Origin: Prochilodus magdalenae
Lineage: Eukaryota; Chordata; Actinopteri; Characiformes; Prochilodontidae
NCBI GenBank assembly: GCA_024036415.1
Contig: JAMWET010000147.1
Coordinates: 124,001-188,000, forward strand
Direction: 5' to 3'
DNA length: 64,000 bases
In this document: positions 58,700-64,000 of the stretch, one piece after another
Numbering within the stretch: the first letter of the stretch is position 1
How the letters are laid out: each line of letters opens with the position of its first letter
Made by a program: the position numbers and the translations under genes
The notes under the pieces: generated by a model
Told to the model about the DNA's origin: nothing
The model's input: the letters and a program-made list of their open reading frames with translations, nothing else
Databases searched by the model: none

Positions 58700-61600
58700 C
58701 ACTCTCTCATTTCCTCTATGGCGGCTGCCTTTGAAGAACTGGGACACCAGTCAAATTCTGCTTGGCATTGCAGCCAGACTGTGTTGGGATTCACCCCTCA
58801 TCCAATTAAGATGTATTGACGAGTATGAAAAGCGAGTGGATGCACATGTACCGCCCCTGGGCAATGACTGGAGAGGGTCCAGACAGCTTCCTCTCCAGAG
58901 TTAGAGTGGCCATGGGAATGCTTTTTTCCACCGTCATGTTCTTCTTAAACAGCTCAACTGATTTGCATATATCCTCTCATATAGTCTCTTATATGTATAG
59001 ATGCAACAATATCCCCATATACATACTTCTTCTTATATACACAAGCCTGACCATATCTCTACAAATATACTGTCACAATTACACCTCAACATAGATCCTC
59101 TATATACCCAGATCTGACCATACCCTCTCAAATGCACTCTACATCTACATCATCTGTCATACATCTTCTCTTATACACATATTCTCCTACATTATATAAC
59201 CTACAGGACTTTTCTACAGATGACCCTTTTTAAATCTCAACTGAAATCATTTATTTGGCATTGCTCCAAAGAACTCTTCTCCTTTATTTTTTAACAGTGT
59301 GCTCTCATATATTCTGTCCCCAAACACCACCTACCCCCACCCCCAGGAACCCCTGTCTGCAACCCTGGCATCCTTCCCTGTCGTTACCCACAATCCTTTG
59401 CACACACTCATTTATTAATCCAATTAATGTAGATGCCAGCAGCAGCCAGCAAGAAGAACAGCCAGTCATAAATACGACCAAACGGATAATTACACATATG
59501 GTGTGAATGCAGTAATTCAACACAAGTGATAATCGCTGCACTTCAAAGCTGAGTGGGGACAGAGTGTTCAGCTGCCTTCCTGCCTGGCCACCGCACACTG
59601 GGGCTTTGTTCAGTCTCCCGCTGGGCGGAAATAAAACAACTGTCACGTCCCCATGGTGTGGCTGCTTTAACGGTCACTTACAAGGCAAGTGAGGAGTAGA
59701 GATAGCTCTACAAGTACAAAAATAGAAAATTCCAACAGGTAATCCCTTGGCAGGTTCAAAGAATTTCGCTCATAGGTCCCATCACAAGTGATACTCTAAG
59801 CCTTGCAGTTCACTTCCAAGCCAGCAATTTGGTCATGATAAAAAAAAACATACAGGGTAAGACACCTTGAGGGTTCTAGGTTTAAAAGCATACCGTTGGG
59901 GCAGATTTGTGAAATGCATGTACTGTACCTGATGAAAGTATGATATCATTCTCACCTTTCTAAATGAACTAATATGGCCCAATTACAACCTTGCTATCTT
60001 CACCCTGCCATTCCATATTTCAGCCTAGCTTTTATTGACATATATCAGTCCGTGTAACGATCTGTTTAAGTCTAAGGGGACCTGTTGGAAAATTTGCAGT
60101 GTAAGGGTTCTCAGGGAGCAGATCTAAGAGAAGGAGAGCTGTCACAGGTGAAGGGGGCCTGTAGAGAAATCTCCAGATGGAGCCATCAAACAGGTGGAGA
60201 ACAGACAGCAGTGATTGACATAAGTGAATCATTGAGGACAAAGTACAGGTAGGGTGCTATCAACAGATCAGGTAGACTGACTGGCTAGGGGCTGGATAGC
60301 TTCTGCTTTAGTATGTATACGAACCATCTGGGACAGGTATTCTACTCAGAGGTACTGATGTTGCGAATAAGTGTGTGCTTGTAATAGATCCTACTAGAAT
60401 CTTGGATCAAGCTTCCTGGAGCTGCACTTAATGAATGGAGGCAGAATTTACCAAAATATTCTCACCTATGAGGAGCCTGATCCCTAATGTTAGTGAGCTT
60501 TCTGTGATAGATTTCTGAATGTGTATCAATTGACTAACATTTTGGGTGTTGCTCAGGCTGCTCCTGACATCAAGATATGACCTGCTGCTAAACAGGGACA
60601 GACAAAACATAGCTTACCAACTTGAACTCCAATGAATATGTGCTAGAAGTTGGAGTTTAGGAACACAGCATTACCAACAAAACGTGAAAATTATAGTTTA
60701 TATATTTTATATTAAACATAAATGAGCATAGTCAAGTTAATAAAAGCTTCACAGTCTTTCTTTGTTAATGCACTGGAGTTGATGTCATATGTAGCTGACA
60801 ATAATAAGATGCATTTAACAAGAAAAAGTTTGAAATTTATAAATAGATTCTAACAGGCATTAAGCTGTTTTGTGAATCAATAGCCCACTGCTGAATAAAT
60901 ACTGTCTCTGCCCTTTCTGTGGAATTCCCTAATGGGGAATGCACATTAAATGTCATCCTTAAAGTACACATAATCATGCATTTAATCTATCCTGCAGAAC
61001 AAGAACAGTATTGCTATCTCATCTACACAGACCCCCGTTTATATTCATTTGTATGAATCTTTGCATTTTGATCACATCTCTAGATTTTAGTTTCTCTGTC
61101 TACTTGTTTAGAGCCAATACGCTACTGAAAGATCATGTTATGTATTAACTGCTTAAAACCTATAGAAAGGGTCGGATATGTTTTCATGGGTTTATCTACA
61201 CACCGATATGCATATTGAGATGAAATACTGTATTTCCAGTTGGTTTATTAATTAGTTTGTTTATTTTTTATGGAGTGCCAAATTATGTTCATTTTGTATA
61301 TTAAGCTCTTCAAGCTCTTTCACCACAAATCCTGCAGTGCTGAAGAGGAAATCCCTTGGTCTTTCTCTTCAAGCACATACCTTTTTCTGCTTTTCCATTT
61401 CCCAATCTCCCTGAACACTTAAATTTGTGTTATAGAGTTTGCGGTAAGGTCAAACGACATTATCAGAATAAAACCCAGGAAAAATAGAATATGAAATCAG
61501 AATAGAGTATGTAAAGAGGGAGAGAGAGGGAGATTAGGGAGATTAGGGGTAAGGGAGAGGACTAAAGAAGATTCCAGTCCTGCAGTAAGTGGGCAGAGTG

Positions 61601-62100
61601 TGAGATTAGAGGGAAATGCTGGAGAAGAAGTATGTGTAATGTCAAAAAGAGCAGAGTGAGAGGGGGGAGGTCAGCCTCAGGGAGAGACTGAGTGAGTTGA
61701 AGGAATGAGCCCCTGATGAAGTGCGAGTGCAATGGCGGGCCTGAGTGGCCGGACTGATGACAGCCTGTGAGTGGGCGGAAAGGAAACATGACCAGGTGCA
61801 GCAAGGACAGGACACACAAGCTAGAAAAGGCAGCAGAGATGAAAACATATGCTCATAGACCTCCTCCCAAAAGATGCTACAGTTTATTAAGTGATATTAT
61901 AATTTCATTAATGTATACATGTTCCAAATGTCATTGCTGATGTTCCAATGTTGTTTTGTCAGCACTGTACCTACATTTCCTGATTTAAATTTTATTTGGT
62001 ACATTGGATTATCAAACATCATCTCATTATCACAGAAGTGCACAGATGGTTTAACATACAGAATAGTGATACTGTCCATCAGCCAGATTTCTGACATTCT
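58700..62100. other. Intergenic sequence without recognisable genes
   Basis: Mixed AT-rich DNA; recurring ATATAC/TCTCATATA-type phrases at 58960-59190. GA-rich patch at 61517-61560. No domain-bearing frames. Confidence 0.45.
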
Positions 62101-62106
62101 AAAATA

Positions 62107-62123
62107 TGAGAGAGTAAGAATGA

Positions 62124-62156
<33 letters not shown>

Positions 62157-62157
62157 G

Positions 62158-62228
<71 letters not shown>

Positions 62229-62365
62229 AGGAGAGAGACTGAGGAGAGAGAGAGAGATACACAGATTGAGAAGAGAGTGAGAGAGATTGAGAAGAGAGAG
62301 AGAGACACAGAAGAGAAAGAGAGAGATACACAAATTGAGAAGAGAGAGAGAAAGAGGGAGAGAGA
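62107..62365. repeat. (GA)n microsatellite, long and interrupted
   Basis: An almost pure GA run at 62155-62226, flanked by GA-rich repeats with TTGAGAAGAGAG phrases to about 62365. Frames across it (Arg-Glu or Leu-Ser repeats) are artefacts. Confidence 0.95.
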
Positions 62366-62587
62366 GAATAAAGTGGAATGACAGAAGGGACATCAGAGCT
62401 AGTAAATCAGCAAGGCCCTAAAGAAGGGAATGATCTGACATTATGAACTCCCATCAGGCACTGAGCTCTGATTTGTGGGGTTGCTGAGGGGTCATGGGCA
62501 TGAGTGAGGATCTGCCGCAATCAAGTAAAGTCTACAGAGGGCCAGCAGCGTGTAAATCAACTTGTACTCAAACTTTAATACTGAAGA

Positions 62588-62670
62588 GACAGAGACAGAG
62601 AGAGAGAGAGAGACTGAGAGAGAGGGGGGGAGAGAGACAGAGAGAGAGAAGGAGAGAAAAAGCGAGGGAG
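62588..62670. repeat. GA-rich microsatellite
   Basis: A second GA-rich run with GGGGGG and GAC interruptions. Confidence 0.9.
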
Positions 62671-62699
62671 AAAGCCCCAGGTGTAGCTGGACTACGGAG

Positions 62700-64000
62700 T
62701 GATAAAATCTAAGAGGACAGGAGAGGGCCGTTATGTTTTGTTGTGGGCAGAAAAAAGAGAGAAAGCAGCCAAAACGAAGATGTGATAGGTAAGGTAGCAT
62801 ACATGGAGCGAATACAGTGAGTGCATGCTTGCACAAAGGGCTCTTCCATCCAGGATGACTCATTTCTTTCATCACTAATCTCTGAACATATGATTCCCCG
62901 CTCACCTTGCTGCCTGCAGCAACGGCTTCCCACTGACCACAAAGCCAGTGCTTTTAAAGAAGTATTAAATCATTGCCTTCTTTCAGCACACCATCATATT
63001 TTTAGGACAAGGTCTCAGATGTCTATTCTTGTTTTCCACTCTTTCTTGATTCCTCAGTTTTATTTTATTCTACTTTTCCATATCTACTGTAGATATCCTT
63101 ATAATGACATCAAAAATCTCTTTCCTATTCATTTAAATCACTTTGTTGGTGAAGTACACTAGCATGGATTTGTCTGGATACACATATAATGACAAAACAG
63201 AATACTAATAAGCACAGCTATGGGTATATTCAGTACATGGTTTATTTAATGTAAGCTAACTGTATTGCAAAATATACATAATATAGCATATGGTACACAG
63301 AAGTGATGGTTTTAGGTTTTTAGACACCAGCTTATTCAGCCACTGTTCTAAAATCAGGGGTATTAATAGAAAGTTTGCCCACTGCCCACTCCGGCCTATA
63401 GTGCATATATCCTCGGTTTATACCCTAAATGTAGATGCAGAGGCACACACGCTCACACATTTGCCAAAGGTGAAGATTATTTGGACTGTTAAAGTGAACA
63501 GGGTCAGCCTAAGCAGTATGTCCCTGGCAGAACATTTTCATTACAGTAATACTGTTACCCCAGCCAGCAGAGTAGGGGGGATACTGGCAGAGAAAGCCTC
63601 TGTGTCCTCCCCTAAAGGGAGATGTATTCTGACAAAGATATAATACCTTAACAATGAAAGGAAAATGCTGTAATTAAGGATACTAGCATTTTTTAGCAGC
63701 ATGTTGACTAGATGGATAGCAGGGGTTTTTAAAAACTATTATAACATGGATAAAGATGAAAACAATAAAGAGAAAAACTCGCCCTTGGGGTAGCCTAATT
63801 TATTGATATCATATCCCATATGCTGTGCCATTGATAGGTTAGCTTGTATGCAAAAGCATTCAGGGCGATGTATTTTACTGCTTCTTCACTTCTTAGACAC
63901 GATTATGCCTCAGCTGTATACGCTGAATTTGACAGCTGGTTAATGTAGCCACTTTGCCCTGCGGCTGTCCTGTTTTTCCCATTTTATCTGATCATATCTG
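62700..64000. other. Intergenic sequence to window end
   Basis: AT-rich, no microsatellite over 20 bases, no recognisable gene or mobile element. The longest frame here (63290-63643, plus) has no known motif. Confidence 0.45.

Noticed and set aside
61897..62331. 144-residue minus-strand frame
   Set aside because: Mostly Leu-Ser repeats from the GA microsatellite.
62107..62365. Arg-Glu repeat protein
   Set aside because: Translation of a GA microsatellite.

Overview
The window looks like nuclear DNA of a ray-finned (teleost) fish. The evidence is the density of dinucleotide and tetranucleotide microsatellites, the relics of CR1/L2-clade LINEs, Tc1-like and hAT-like DNA transposons typical of fish genomes, and one clearly vertebrate coding exon. 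Nothing suggests a prokaryote, organelle or plasmid. A characiform or siluriform fish is possible, but I cannot establish the species by eye.

Only one protein-coding gene segment is well supported: the first coding exon of nalf1 (FAM155A, NALCN channel auxiliary factor 1) on the minus strand at 37605-38267. It encodes 221 residues and ends at a GTAGGA splice donor. The rest of the cysteine-rich domain would lie to the left on the minus strand, and I see nothing matching it. Positions 1-37604 are therefore most simply read as part of a very large intron 1, and 38268-39800 as the GC-rich 5' flank with a long CT/GA tract. From 39800 to 64000 is upstream intergenic sequence.

The intron (1-37604) holds many microsatellites and several relics: a Tc1-like element inside a (TA)n run (1176-1700), a hAT-type MITE with a near-perfect 8-bp target duplication (2056-2227), and a LINE 3' end (2591-2670). 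Further along are a Tc1-like transposase fossil (about 3960-4190), a short LTR-element-like unit (9619-10592), a second LINE 3' end with a TATC tail (about 20960-21310), and another Tc1 relic (28160-28850). A MADF-like domain fragment (32816-32983) and a LINE reverse-transcriptase relic abutting a Tc1 relic (33390-34760) lie closest to the gene.

The upstream side (39800-64000) holds a GT/GC alternating tract, a MITE-like inverted repeat near 41.9 kb, and a 5'-truncated LINE whose 3' UTR contains a 1-kb array of a 34-bp repeat. It also holds a third copy of the Tc1 fossil, a decayed Tc1/mariner copy (about 52.85-53.96 kb), a common fish retroposon-like 3' end (56.3-56.6 kb), and one GC-rich open segment with a hydrophobic stretch (57.0-57.4 kb) that might be an unidentified exon.

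I did not find a convincing undescribed biological system. The items most worth checking are the minisatellite inside a LINE tail, an unnamed three-copy dispersed repeat, the MADF fragment, the short LTR-like unit and the 57-kb open segment. All family assignments were made by eye from remembered consensus patterns. No alignment or database search was run.
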